64,000 nucleotides of DNA, from assembly GCA_035493895.1 (NCBI GenBank), contig DATJHM010000162.1, positions 1 to 64,000 on the forward strand, read 5' to 3'. Positions 1-9,604 of the stretch are shown here, in pieces. The position numbers were made by a program, and so were the translations under genes. The notes under the pieces were generated by a model that was not told where the DNA came from, did no database searches, and saw nothing but the letters and a program-made list of their open reading frames with translations. Every line of letters starts with the position of its first letter. Positions within the stretch are counted from its first letter, which is position 1. Origin of the DNA: DATJHM01 sp035493895. Its GTDB lineage: Bacteria > Chloroflexota > Ktedonobacteria > Ktedonobacterales > Ktedonobacteraceae.

Positions 1-350
1 GTTGTTGTTTTTTCAAACTTTTACCATATCTCTCGGAGATTCTTTTTGTCCACTTTTTCGCCAATTGTCACATTGGTTCAAGCTCACTTTGAACCATGCC
101 TTAAAACAAGTACGAGCTTCTTCCGTAAAGCAGCATTAGACCGCCTATTGAAAATATTTGATAAATAGCAATAGAAGCTAAAAAGAACGATATTGTGCAA
201 ATACAGAATGCACTTATCTCCTTTTTGACAGCAACGTGACAGCAACGCCCCTCTACCTCCTTCAATTTTCATACTCTTCAGTAGACATAACTCTTCGTTT
301 TCGAGCTCAATATAGACATCAATAGACCGATTTATACCTTCCAACCCGAA
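1..350. other. Left-edge stretch without a supported gene; possible element end
   Basis: No convincing gene is seen. A short TTG-started frame on the minus strand (84-344) has no clear ribosome site and no recognisable family. If the tRNA fragment at 351-392 is an attachment site, this stretch is the terminal part of the integrated element. Confidence 0.4.
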
Positions 351-392
351 TTCCTAAACCGTGCGTCGGAGGTTCGAGTCCTCTCAGCCCCA
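351..392 (+). tRNA. 3' half of tRNA-Arg(CCT), probable attachment-site remnant
   Basis: This is a partial tRNA that starts exactly at the anticodon loop. It reads loop TTCCTAA (351-357, anticodon CCT), 3' anticodon stem ACCGT, a five-base variable loop GCGTC, T arm GGAGG-TTCGAGT-CCTCT (368-384), acceptor strand CAGCCCC and discriminator A at 392. The bases to the left cannot form the anticodon stem, D arm or acceptor strand, so the 5' half is missing. A duplicated tRNA 3' end of this kind is what tRNA-targeting integrases leave at the far end of an inserted element. The element would then lie to the left, outside the window. No integrase is visible here. Confidence 0.75.
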
Positions 393-421
393 CTATTGAT
401 AAACCTGTGTCGGTATGCGTC

Positions 422-928
422 TTACTTCCCCTCTTCCTGATGAGCAATGGCCGTTGAGCGGCGTAAGAAGAAGAGTGTCAAAATCACATAGCCGCATGAG
501 GTAAGAGCGAAAAGAAGAGAGCCAGCGAGATAGAAAACGAGCGCCGCACCAATCATCTCAACAGAATGCAGATCAGTATCAAGGAGAATAACAATGCCTA
601 CCGTCAAGAAGAATAAGCAGAGAGCGTAAAAAGGGAAACCGCTCAAGATGACCATACGTCTTTGGATACGCCATTCTTCTGACCCAAAGGAACGACGAAG
701 AAGGCGAGCAACGAAGTGAGTAAAGGCGACTCCAAGCAGGATGTAGAAGATGAGAAGCAACAGCCATGCCCCTCCAATGAAACCAGGAGCGATTTGATCT
801 AATATCTGTAAAACCGGGTTAAAAGCCAGGATAATGCCGATGCACAACCCAATAAACACGATTGCAGGCAACCAAAGACGAAGAAACAGCAGTATGTCGA
901 AGGAGATCGGTCCAACCGTTATTTTCAT
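422..928 (-). CDS. Four-helix hypothetical membrane protein
   Basis: A 168-residue integral membrane protein of unknown function. Four hydrophobic stretches are clear, near residues 10-35, 50-72, 90-112 and 118-150, and the C-terminus is short and charged. The start at 928 was chosen over an ATG 42 bases further out because AGGA precedes it at normal spacing and the longer form would overlap the upstream gene. It lies directly downstream of the inositol-monophosphatase-like gene on the same strand and is probably co-transcribed with it. No family motif is recognised. Confidence 0.7.
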   Translation of the reverse strand: MKITVGPISFDILLFLRLWLPAIVFIGLCIGIILAFNPVLQILDQIAPGFIGGAWLLLLIFYILLGVAFTHFVARLLRRSFGSEEWRIQRRMVILSGFPFYALCLFFLTVGIVILLDTDLHSVEMIGAALVFYLAGSLLFALTSCGYVILTLFFLRRSTAIAHQEEGK

Positions 929-951
929 TGCAGAATCCTTTCTGGATGTTT

Positions 952-1821
952 TCAATATCCTGCCAGGCATTTGAGCATTTCTTCAGGATATGCTCCCACG
1001 CCGAAAATGGCACGAGGCACGCGCCCGCTCACTGGCCAGCACAGTGGCCGACCGGACCAATCGAGGGCGTATCCCACATTGGAACCACCTATCACCGCTC
1101 CCAATAACACATCTCGCATTTGCCGCGTGTAAGCGATATAGGCGAGCGCACCTCCCCTGAGACAGTGCAACAGAGCATCCTGGCACCCTCTTTCATCCTG
1201 TGAATCGTCAACCACCTCGAAGCCAGCTTCGGTCAGGCGCTCGACGACTTCTTGAGGAACACGGCTATTTTTATAGACTCTTCGGGGTGAAGCGGCAGTG
1301 GGAGGTCTTAACCGTATCCTATCACTTATGTCTGAGGAGTACACATTCCTGGCAAGATAACTCTGCCCATCGGCATCCAGCCAATACAGGTGATCCCTTG
1401 CAGGGAAGTAGACCAGAGCACCTCCCATTTTTCCATTATTCACTAACCCGACACAGACAGCATAGTCGTCCCGCCCGGTCAGGTATTCCAGGGTCCCATC
1501 TATCGGGTCAATCACCAGGCTCAAAGGAGATGCTTGACCCGTGAACAACCTGACTGACGGACTCTCTTCCTCGGCATCCAGCGTGACCATGCGGCTATCC
1601 AGCACATCGGCAGCGGCAAGAAGCAGTATTTCCTGAACGATCTCGTCCACAAGGGTCTTTGCCGATCTCTGAGCGGCCAGACGTGCGGAGTCATCCGGGA
1701 ACACTTCTGCGGCTTTCCCCTCATTCGCCACCCTGCCTTTGAGCATATTCGCAATAGCTCCAGATTGACGAGTTGCCAGGATCATGCGATCCAGGAACGA
1801 TTTTACCCGATCTTCAGCCAT
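952..1821 (-). CDS. Inositol monophosphatase family protein
   Basis: A 289-residue member of the Mg-dependent FIG superfamily (inositol monophosphatase, CysQ, fructose-bisphosphatase type). The metal-binding motif DPIDGTLEYLTG is clear at about residues 104-115, with an acidic DAEEE stretch before it where the first metal glutamate should lie. The C-terminal motif is divergent: MRDVLLGAVI stands where most members have WDxAA, keeping the aspartate. Substrate cannot be assigned; a sugar phosphate, inositol phosphate or PAP are all possible. The ATG at 1821 follows AAGGAG at slightly long spacing; a GTG nine bases upstream sits too close to that site. Confidence 0.85.
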   Translation of the reverse strand: MAEDRVKSFLDRMILATRQSGAIANMLKGRVANEGKAAEVFPDDSARLAAQRSAKTLVDEIVQEILLLAAADVLDSRMVTLDAEEESPSVRLFTGQASPLSLVIDPIDGTLEYLTGRDDYAVCVGLVNNGKMGGALVYFPARDHLYWLDADGQSYLARNVYSSDISDRIRLRPPTAASPRRVYKNSRVPQEVVERLTEAGFEVVDDSQDERGCQDALLHCLRGGALAYIAYTRQMRDVLLGAVIGGSNVGYALDWSGRPLCWPVSGRVPRAIFGVGAYPEEMLKCLAGY

Positions 1822-2039
1822 TATGGGCACTTTCTCCTTGTACTGGTATCATATGAAAAGCTGAACGGTCCCTACTCTTTTTTCAGCGTCAGCCCCTTTT
1901 CTGTCACGATGAGAGGAAAGGCTGGTGTAGAGCCTGAGCGGAGTCTCTTTCATATTGCACAGTACTGATATTGATTGCATTTACCTGCTCAGGATACCAG
2001 ACCTTTTTTTTGCACGCAACTCATTGCTTCACCGCGTTT

Positions 2040-5000
2040 TTACGCTTCCATTTTTGCCCCCAGCAGAAGCAAGGCCTCCTTTTGCGCTTCCGAAATGCCT
2101 TTGACGCGGGTAACGTTCATCCCTTCATAGGGTCGCTCGCGGCGTAGAGTACTTTTGCAGCGCCCACTCTCAGCGCTCCAGATCTTCACCGTACCATCAT
2201 CACTGCCACTGACAATAGTGCTTCCATCGGGACTCCACACGACCGACCAGATCCACGCCTGATGGCCTTTTATAATACGTATACAAGAGCCAGTCCCAAG
2301 ATCCCATAGACGCAGCGTTAAATCGTGGCTGCAACTGACAAGCCTGGTCCCATCTGGACTAAAAGCAATCGAACGAACCCAACTTTCATGCCCTTTGAGT
2401 ATGTGCAGACACTCTCCGCTGGCGACTTTCCAGATACGAATGCTCAGATCATCACTGCCGCTGGCCAGAAGTTGACCATCGGGACTAAAAGTAACGGTCC
2501 AGACACGATGAGTATGCCCCGTCCATTCCTGCTGTACTAACCCGGTCTGACTATCGAGAAGAACAACCACAGGATCATCACATCCTAGAGCCACCAATTC
2601 ACGCTCAGGACTGATAGCAACACTCCAGATGCGGCCATAGTGCATAGCAAATACGTTGCGCACCTGACCTGTTGATACATTCCATACACGCACACTGCCA
2701 TCATAACCACCGCTGAGTAAATGCTGACCGGTAGTATCAAAAGCAATCGAGCGAACCAGATGCGTATGGCCACGTAACTCTCGTAGCAAGTTGCCGTTTT
2801 CTACGCTCCACAGGCGAATTGTTTCATCTTCACTTCCACTGGCAAGATGCTGGCCATCGGGACTAAAGGCAATCGTACGCACACGGTTGCGGTGTCCACG
2901 CATCACTTTATACAATTGTACGGCCTGACTATTCCATACACGCACCGTCGTATCCTCGCTGCCACTGGCAATAGATACACCATCGGGATGAATGGCAACA
3001 GCTTTTATAAGGTCCGTATAGCCTCGCACCAGTTGCTGGCATAACCCTGTGCGCGTATCCCAGTAGCGTAAGGTATCATCTTCGCTGGCACTCACCAGTA
3101 TATTACTCCCAGGATGCTGTACCACCGACCAGATCCGGCGACTATGTCCCGAGAGAGTTTTGAGCACCTGGTATGTAGTCAGATCCCACAAATGTATCGT
3201 GAGATCATCGCTACCAGTGACGAGGATAGTACTGTCTTCACCAAAAGTAAGCGTGCGTACGCGTTCAGTATGCCCGGTAAGCTTCCTCAAGAGGGCGTAG
3301 TCTTTACTACATTCCCAGAGACTCACGGTAGCATCTTCGCTTCCACACGCGAGTAATCTTCCATCGGGACTGTAGGAGAGCGCGCGGATGGGCTCGTTAT
3401 GCGCGTTGCATCTCGCGACGATTTCCCAGGAAACGCAATTCCACACAAGAACTGTGGTATCATCGCCCCCTGTCGCAAGCAGTTGTTGGAAAGGATGGAA
3501 GCTCAGACTGCGAACTCTAGCGCTATGTACCCTCAGTTCCCGGATGCATTCACCAGTGATCGCATTCCATACACGCACGCGATGGTCTTCACTTCCACTC
3601 GCCAGCAAATAGCCATCAGAACTAAACGCCACCGCACGTACGGCATCACCATGACCTGATAAGCGCTGACTTCTTCCCGTGCTCAGATTCCACAGGCGTA
3701 CACTATGGTCATCGCTTCCACTCGCCAGAAACCGACCATCTGGACTAAATGCCACGGAAAGAATCTCTTCGGTATGCTCGCTGGCAGAAAAAATGGGCAT
3801 TGCATCATTGAGATTCCAGATGCGTATCTCCCCAGTTGTTGTTCCTGCGGCTAACAATTTTCCGTCCGGGCTGATGGCTAAGCATAAAATGCAGGTAAAA
3901 GTATCAGTAAAAACACATGACTTTAGATCTGCATCAGTAAAATTGACCAGAGGAAGCTCTACGCCTCTGAAATAGGCCTGGCGAACCATCAGTTGTGAAC
4001 AATCCACTCCACGTAAATCAGCATGGAGATAGATGAGAAGATTGAGAATATTTCCAGCCGGATATACACTTTCCGCCTGATGCGCGGTGCGTAGCTGCTG
4101 GAAGAAGGAGATGAGTATCTCGCGACTCTTGATGAGCCCGAAGGTATTGAGGAAATGATCTGCAACGGGAGCCAGAATAAAACGGATCTGGCTTTGCCTA
4201 ATGTAATCGCTACTGGTTGCTTTGATGAGTGCGTATCGCCCAAATTGATCAAGTGAGCCAGCTTTCAACCAGGTTGACATACGCTCGATCAACTGCTGTG
4301 TGACATATTCCATTACCACAGGCTGTAAGGTAAATCCCTGCTCAGGTAACACTTCAAGAAGCGAACGTCGTCGCAATGATTCTATAGTGGTAACAACTTG
4401 TTTTGAAGCAACAATATCAGCACGCAGGATGGGAATCTTTACCGCTTCACGTTCGATTGCCAGCCAGAAAAGCAGCTCTTGTTCGTGTGCGGAAAGGCGT
4501 AGAAACTGTTTATGTAGTAGTTGCTGTACATCGCCAAAGACAAACTCACCTTGTTGTAAAAAAGATGACACATCACCTTGAAAGGTCTCACGTACAGATG
4601 CTGAAACAAGTTTTAAAGCGAGAGGATTTCCAGCATAGATATCGATTAGCTTTACGAGTTCCTCCTGTGAGCACTGAAGACCCTGTGCATGCAATAGTTG
4701 TAAACAATCTTCTTGCTCAAGTCCGGAAAGGAGCAAAGAATGAACGGTCGAGTTTGGGCCTTCAAGACGCGCAATGCTTACTGGCTTCTCCTGGCTAGTC
4801 AAAAGCAGGCAGCTCTGGTGTGAAGTTTCACCGATCCGTTGAAAAAATCTGTCGTAAGCAGAATCATCGGCATGAAAGTAGCTACCCTGGTGTTTCTCTT
4901 GCAAAACGACTTCAACGTTATCCACAATAAGCAAACAGCGCTGTTGCTGGAATACCCGGATCAACAACGAGATCTGTCCATCAAGCGTTTGCTCGCTTTG

Positions 5001-5543
5001 AATAGTCTGAGACTCCAACAATTGATGCAGGCAACGCTCTAAAACCATCTCTAACGCAGGAGCATTACGCAGAGAAATCCAGATAATCCTGGCAAAGCTT
5101 TCTTTTACATTGTCAGCGATCATACGTGCCAGCAATGTCTTTCCCATCCCCCCGATGCCGAGAAGGATGACCATACGACTTTGCTCTCTCACCATCCAAC
5201 GTTTCAACAGTTCAATTTGTGTGGTACGACCATAGAACGCTTCTATTTCAGGGACAAGATCCCCCTCGATACCATGGATATTCTTTCGAGCAGAAACGTT
5301 TTTGCTCCCGTCACGCTGACCCTGTTCAAGCACATCTAACAGGCCAAGAGCAGCAACATCCTTCTGATATAATTCTGTCAATTGTTGAATAAGATACCTG
5401 CCAGGAAAAGCTTCTCCTCGTTCCCATCGTCCAATAGTTTTACTATCGCAGATTAATTTTGTTGCAACATCATTTTGGGACCAGCCACGTTTATTGCGCT
5501 CCTGCTTCAAAATGACACTCCATGCGGGAAGAATCTTGTTCAT
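2040..5543 (-). CDS. XRE-HTH / NB-ARC NTPase / 14-blade WD40 protein
   Basis: A 1167-residue cytoplasmic STAND protein. Residues 1-65 form an XRE-type helix-turn-helix (WSQNDVATKL, then SKTIGRWERG). An NB-ARC-type NTPase follows with Walker A GIGGMGKT near 130, Walker B LLIVDN near 207 and a GNPLALKL motif. A helical region and a short pentapeptide-like stretch (ADLRGVD, ADLKSCV) lead into WD40 repeats from about 557 to the end. I count fourteen blades, enough for two seven-bladed propellers. No effector such as TIR or a nuclease is visible, so DNA binding by the HTH may be the output, with the propellers as sensor. The ATG at 5543 has AAGGAG eight bases upstream. The gene is divergent from the GAF histidine kinase. 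Confidence 0.92.
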   Translation of the reverse strand: MNKILPAWSVILKQERNKRGWSQNDVATKLICDSKTIGRWERGEAFPGRYLIQQLTELYQKDVAALGLLDVLEQGQRDGSKNVSARKNIHGIEGDLVPEIEAFYGRTTQIELLKRWMVREQSRMVILLGIGGMGKTLLARMIADNVKESFARIIWISLRNAPALEMVLERCLHQLLESQTIQSEQTLDGQISLLIRVFQQQRCLLIVDNVEVVLQEKHQGSYFHADDSAYDRFFQRIGETSHQSCLLLTSQEKPVSIARLEGPNSTVHSLLLSGLEQEDCLQLLHAQGLQCSQEELVKLIDIYAGNPLALKLVSASVRETFQGDVSSFLQQGEFVFGDVQQLLHKQFLRLSAHEQELLFWLAIEREAVKIPILRADIVASKQVVTTIESLRRRSLLEVLPEQGFTLQPVVMEYVTQQLIERMSTWLKAGSLDQFGRYALIKATSSDYIRQSQIRFILAPVADHFLNTFGLIKSREILISFFQQLRTAHQAESVYPAGNILNLLIYLHADLRGVDCSQLMVRQAYFRGVELPLVNFTDADLKSCVFTDTFTCILCLAISPDGKLLAAGTTTGEIRIWNLNDAMPIFSASEHTEEILSVAFSPDGRFLASGSDDHSVRLWNLSTGRSQRLSGHGDAVRAVAFSSDGYLLASGSEDHRVRVWNAITGECIRELRVHSARVRSLSFHPFQQLLATGGDDTTVLVWNCVSWEIVARCNAHNEPIRALSYSPDGRLLACGSEDATVSLWECSKDYALLRKLTGHTERVRTLTFGEDSTILVTGSDDLTIHLWDLTTYQVLKTLSGHSRRIWSVVQHPGSNILVSASEDDTLRYWDTRTGLCQQLVRGYTDLIKAVAIHPDGVSIASGSEDTTVRVWNSQAVQLYKVMRGHRNRVRTIAFSPDGQHLASGSEDETIRLWSVENGNLLRELRGHTHLVRSIAFDTTGQHLLSGGYDGSVRVWNVSTGQVRNVFAMHYGRIWSVAISPERELVALGCDDPVVVLLDSQTGLVQQEWTGHTHRVWTVTFSPDGQLLASGSDDLSIRIWKVASGECLHILKGHESWVRSIAFSPDGTRLVSCSHDLTLRLWDLGTGSCIRIIKGHQAWIWSVVWSPDGSTIVSGSDDGTVKIWSAESGRCKSTLRRERPYEGMNVTRVKGISEAQKEALLLLGAKMEA

Positions 5544-5825
5544 TACTGCGGCTCCTTCGTACCTCAACGCTTTAGCCCATCATACGACGTCACGCATGTC
5601 CTTAACATGTCCTCTCGATGTCTTCCTACTGGTATTTTCAATGCTTATGAGGTTCAGTATGCTTTACTACAAAAGACGAAGGAGAAAGAGATTGCTTAAA
5701 TTTATATACGGAGATACTGGTGTCATCATACAGAATGGCACAAAAAGGCACACTATTTCACGTATGCTCTCTTCAGGTACAAAGTGGGCAATAACGGCTT
5801 TTGTATGCTTTCAGGAGGAAATACG

Positions 5826-8800
5826 ATGAGTTCTATAACTACACATACTATTGATTTTAACTTGTTGGCCCGGCAGCTCATACCTGATGCTCGAGATCGA
5901 GGAAAACTTCCCCTGGTGTTATCCCATATAGCCCAGACCATTGCATCTCTTCTTCAAACAGATGCTTATGTGGTAGCAGGTACCCATCCCATTACAGAAG
6001 TTACGCAGTATATCTTCACAGCATCCCGCGATCTGACCATCAACGCAGACAAGTGTCAACGAGTAGTGGATGTCTCATCGATCATTACAGAAATAGAACA
6101 GCGGAATGTTTATCATCTTACAAATCAGAAGCCCATAGTAGAAATTTTGCAATTAGATCCACACCTGCAAACGATGCAATCATCGACGATACTCCCCCTG
6201 CGTCTACGACCTGATGCACGACCATTCGGTTTCCTCTTACTCATGTTTAAGCAAGCGCAAATTTTCGACCAGGAGAGCGACAAAATACTGGCATTTTGTA
6301 CACAACAGGCCTCTCAGATACTACAGGAAACATGGCTATTGTATCGTTATAAAGAAGTGGCGCGCATTGGGCAAGAGATCAATCAGGAAATATCTACACC
6401 TGAGAAGCTTTTCGAAAAGTTGCGTGGACTGGTGATAGATATTCTTGATGCACATCGCTCGTTCTATCTTGCACTCTACGATCCTACAACAAACACGCGT
6501 GACATCTACATCACTGATGAGGGAAGAACTATCTACTTACCAGGACGCCTCTTAGGGGGTGCAAGCGGATTTGTACTTGAGCGCAAACAATCAGTGATGA
6601 TTTCTTGTTGGAGCCAGGAAACAGCTACCTCCACGTTTCAAATTCTGCCTATTGAAGGGACAGAACCTAAAGAATCTTTTATCTTTGTCCCCTTGCTACT
6701 GCATGATACGCCACTGGGAGTGATCTCTATCCAGCATCCTCTTCCCAATGTTTATACAGAAGAAGACCTGGCAATTGTACAGGTTCTGGCAAATCATATT
6801 GCTCAGGCGATTAATAATATGCGTTTATATAATAACTTAAGTCAGCTTAATCAAACCGGACAATTTTTAACGCGCATATTCGCCTCAGAAGGGGTGCTGC
6901 CAGCTGCGATAGAAAAAATACAAGATGCAACAAAAGCCGATATTGTGATACTGGCCCCACTCTCTTCAGCAAAAGAACATCATTTACTGCAACAATCCAT
7001 GACAACAGGCATAATCTCGCATGCAACAGAACTCTCCAGGGCCTTCATGCAGTGGATAGAGGAGACCATACAGCCTCTTTTGCAGTATGGAGATTCCTTT
7101 TTTTTACCCGACCTCGAAATCCCTGGAGAAATGTCTCTACCAGCCCCGGTGCTCGTGTTTCTTGAGCATGAAACCGTAAAATCGCTGGCGATAGTGCCGC
7201 TCATCGTGGAAAAGGAGGCGATCGGGGCGCTGTGTCTCCTTTTCCGCAAAATACAATGCTTTGATAACACTCAAAAATGGTTTGTACAAGGTCTGGCACA
7301 CTTTACGGCAATCACGATTAGAAACGCACGAACCTTTGACTCGCTCCTGCATCGTCGGGTCAAAGAATTAGAGACCGTGCAACATATTGAGCAGGCTCTC
7401 AACGGCAGCCTGAATCTTGACGCAATATTGGATACCTTACTTCACCTTATTCGTGAATCCGTTCCTGCGGAGGGAGCAGCCATTCTTCTGTACAACCAGA
7501 CAACACAAATTCTTGATGCCAGAGTTGCGCGTAAGCCACAGGAACCAACCCACAGATTCCTCGAATTTCCCAATAACTATCCAGAAGGAATTTGCGGTTG
7601 GGTCTACCAGAACAAACAATCAGTGCGTGTCAATAATGTCCACTCCGAAGAACCCTGGTGCCGACTCTACAGAAAGGTGGACCCGGCAACGCTCTCCGAG
7701 GTCGATATTCCCCTTATTACGGGAGATACAGTCATAGGGGTACTCAATGTCGAGAGCAGCAAGGAAGGTGCATTTCGTAAGGAAGACCAGATCTTTCTCG
7801 AAACACTTGCAGCTCAGGCGGTGCAGGCGATTACCAAAGCCCAGGCATATGAACGTGAAAAACGTCTGGCACAGGAGAGCCAGGTGCTTTACGACATTAG
7901 CAAAGAACTCACCGGTCAGCTCGATTTACCGACGGTATTTCAGCTCATTTTGCAGAAGGCATTAGACTTAACGAGATCTCGGACCGGCGTGTTGATGCTA
8001 CTCAACGCTGATAACCAGCAACTGGAGATGGCAGCTGAGCATGGCGTGCTCCCCGACAAACGCTGGAGCTCACACAGTATGGATAAAGGCGTGGTAGGGC
8101 ACGTTGCGCGTACCAGGGAAGCGCTCAATATTGACCCCTCAATTCCACCCTGGAACGAGGTCTTCCTGCATTATATTCCTGGAACACGTTCCGAGCTAGC
8201 GCTCCCAATGATCAGAGGGAACACCATGCTCGGCGTCATTAATATAGAGAGTACAGAGATAAATGCCTTCAGCGAGAGAGATGTCCACTTGCTAGAAGGA
8301 TTGGCCGATCTGGCGGTGATAGCCTTACATAATGCTGAACTTTATCATTCAGTTGAGAAAGAGACGCAGCATTTCGAGCTGCTCTATCAGGCGAGCCGTG
8401 AACTGAGTGAGATTAGCACACCTGATCAACTTGAGCAGGCCTACGACCTGGTAACGAGATTAGCGGAAGAATATAGCCAGGGTTATGTAGTTCTCCGCCG
8501 TTATGATGAATCCAATAGTGACCTTCTTTTGATACGAGCATCAGAGCGCGCAGTTCCTTTTGAGGTACACCTTGCGGTAGAAGAGGGGATTAACGGTTAC
8601 GTTACGCGACATCGCCACACGATTGTGGTGCCGGATACAAAGCACCTTCCACCTGAGATCAGCACGATTACCGTGAATGATCCCTTGCTCCGTTCAATCA
8701 TAGTTATTCCTATTCAGTTTGAGGATCACTACTACGGCACCCTTGCACTGACACATATTCAGGGAGGCTTCTTCTCCGGGATAGACACTCGTATCTACGA

Positions 8801-9557
8801 TGGTCTTGCGCAGCAACTTGCCACCACCATCTACCGCCTGGACGCGGCCACAGCACGCATCGAGGCAGATAAGCGCGCCAGAGCCGCCGAAGAAATCATG
8901 CTTATAGGGCAATCGGCAATCGAATTAACACATCGCCTGGGCAATGATCTCGGGCTGGTAGCATCCTACATAGGTGATGTCCGCCGAAAACTACTCACCT
9001 ACAACATCCAGGATGAGTTCATCAACCGAAAATTAAACGATACGGTCCAGGCAGTACGTACAGTGCTGGATTTAAGTGGCAATTTAAAAAACTTGATGGC
9101 CTCGTCAGGGGAAGCATTAGCAGGCGATCGTGTATATGTCTCGCCAAAAGTGCTTCTGCACAGAGCATGCGAAAGTTGTAAGAAAAAACTGTCTGTCCTC
9201 GTCCAGATAGAGATGAACGAAGATGTATCCGACGTCTTCATCCTTGAAAAATCTGTGCAGGATATTCTTTATAACCTGGTGAACAATGCCATAGAGGCGA
9301 TGCCGCAAGGCGGGAAACTGACATTACGCGCCTATAACGAAAATAACTACACGGCCATCGAAGTATGTGATACCGGAATGGGTATAAGCGAACAGATACG
9401 CAAGAAAATCTTTAGCCTGTTCTTTTCGACCAAAGGAAATTCTGGTTTTGGTCTATGGAGTGCTCGTCAGAATGCCCTACGCAACCATGGCGATCTCCTT
9501 GTAGAGAGCAAGATAGGAGAGGGCACGACATTTAAGCTACTTCTACCCAGAAAATAA
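5826..9557 (+). CDS. Multi-GAF sensor histidine kinase
   Basis: A 1243-residue soluble sensor kinase without membrane segments. About six GAF-like modules can be followed, near residues 30-180, 200-340, 360-510, 525-680, 700-840 and 860-1010. A short dimerisation helix carries the likely phospho-acceptor (ELTHRLGND, near 1031-1040). The C-terminal ATPase domain has an N box NNAIEAM near 1152, G1 DTGMGI and G2 GFGLW. The start at 5826 follows AGGAGG. The next gene, on the same strand and 47 bases away, begins with a receiver domain, so it is the likely phosphotransfer partner. The signals bound by the GAF modules are unknown; cyclic nucleotides or small molecules are typical of the family. Confidence 0.92.
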   Translation: MSSITTHTIDFNLLARQLIPDARDRGKLPLVLSHIAQTIASLLQTDAYVVAGTHPITEVTQYIFTASRDLTINADKCQRVVDVSSIITEIEQRNVYHLTNQKPIVEILQLDPHLQTMQSSTILPLRLRPDARPFGFLLLMFKQAQIFDQESDKILAFCTQQASQILQETWLLYRYKEVARIGQEINQEISTPEKLFEKLRGLVIDILDAHRSFYLALYDPTTNTRDIYITDEGRTIYLPGRLLGGASGFVLERKQSVMISCWSQETATSTFQILPIEGTEPKESFIFVPLLLHDTPLGVISIQHPLPNVYTEEDLAIVQVLANHIAQAINNMRLYNNLSQLNQTGQFLTRIFASEGVLPAAIEKIQDATKADIVILAPLSSAKEHHLLQQSMTTGIISHATELSRAFMQWIEETIQPLLQYGDSFFLPDLEIPGEMSLPAPVLVFLEHETVKSLAIVPLIVEKEAIGALCLLFRKIQCFDNTQKWFVQGLAHFTAITIRNARTFDSLLHRRVKELETVQHIEQALNGSLNLDAILDTLLHLIRESVPAEGAAILLYNQTTQILDARVARKPQEPTHRFLEFPNNYPEGICGWVYQNKQSVRVNNVHSEEPWCRLYRKVDPATLSEVDIPLITGDTVIGVLNVESSKEGAFRKEDQIFLETLAAQAVQAITKAQAYEREKRLAQESQVLYDISKELTGQLDLPTVFQLILQKALDLTRSRTGVLMLLNADNQQLEMAAEHGVLPDKRWSSHSMDKGVVGHVARTREALNIDPSIPPWNEVFLHYIPGTRSELALPMIRGNTMLGVINIESTEINAFSERDVHLLEGLADLAVIALHNAELYHSVEKETQHFELLYQASRELSEISTPDQLEQAYDLVTRLAEEYSQGYVVLRRYDESNSDLLLIRASERAVPFEVHLAVEEGINGYVTRHRHTIVVPDTKHLPPEISTITVNDPLLRSIIVIPIQFEDHYYGTLALTHIQGGFFSGIDTRIYDGLAQQLATTIYRLDAATARIEADKRARAAEEIMLIGQSAIELTHRLGNDLGLVASYIGDVRRKLLTYNIQDEFINRKLNDTVQAVRTVLDLSGNLKNLMASSGEALAGDRVYVSPKVLLHRACESCKKKLSVLVQIEMNEDVSDVFILEKSVQDILYNLVNNAIEAMPQGGKLTLRAYNENNYTAIEVCDTGMGISEQIRKKIFSLFFSTKGNSGFGLWSARQNALRNHGDLLVESKIGEGTTFKLLLPRK

Positions 9558-9604
9558 ACCAGAGATATGGACACATCCCACAATTCAGAAAGGTGGTCAC
9601 GGCT

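Noticed and set aside
84..344. Minus-strand 86-residue frame at the left edge
   Set aside because: TTG start, no convincing ribosome site, AT-rich and Cys-rich with no recognisable family; too weak to call a gene.
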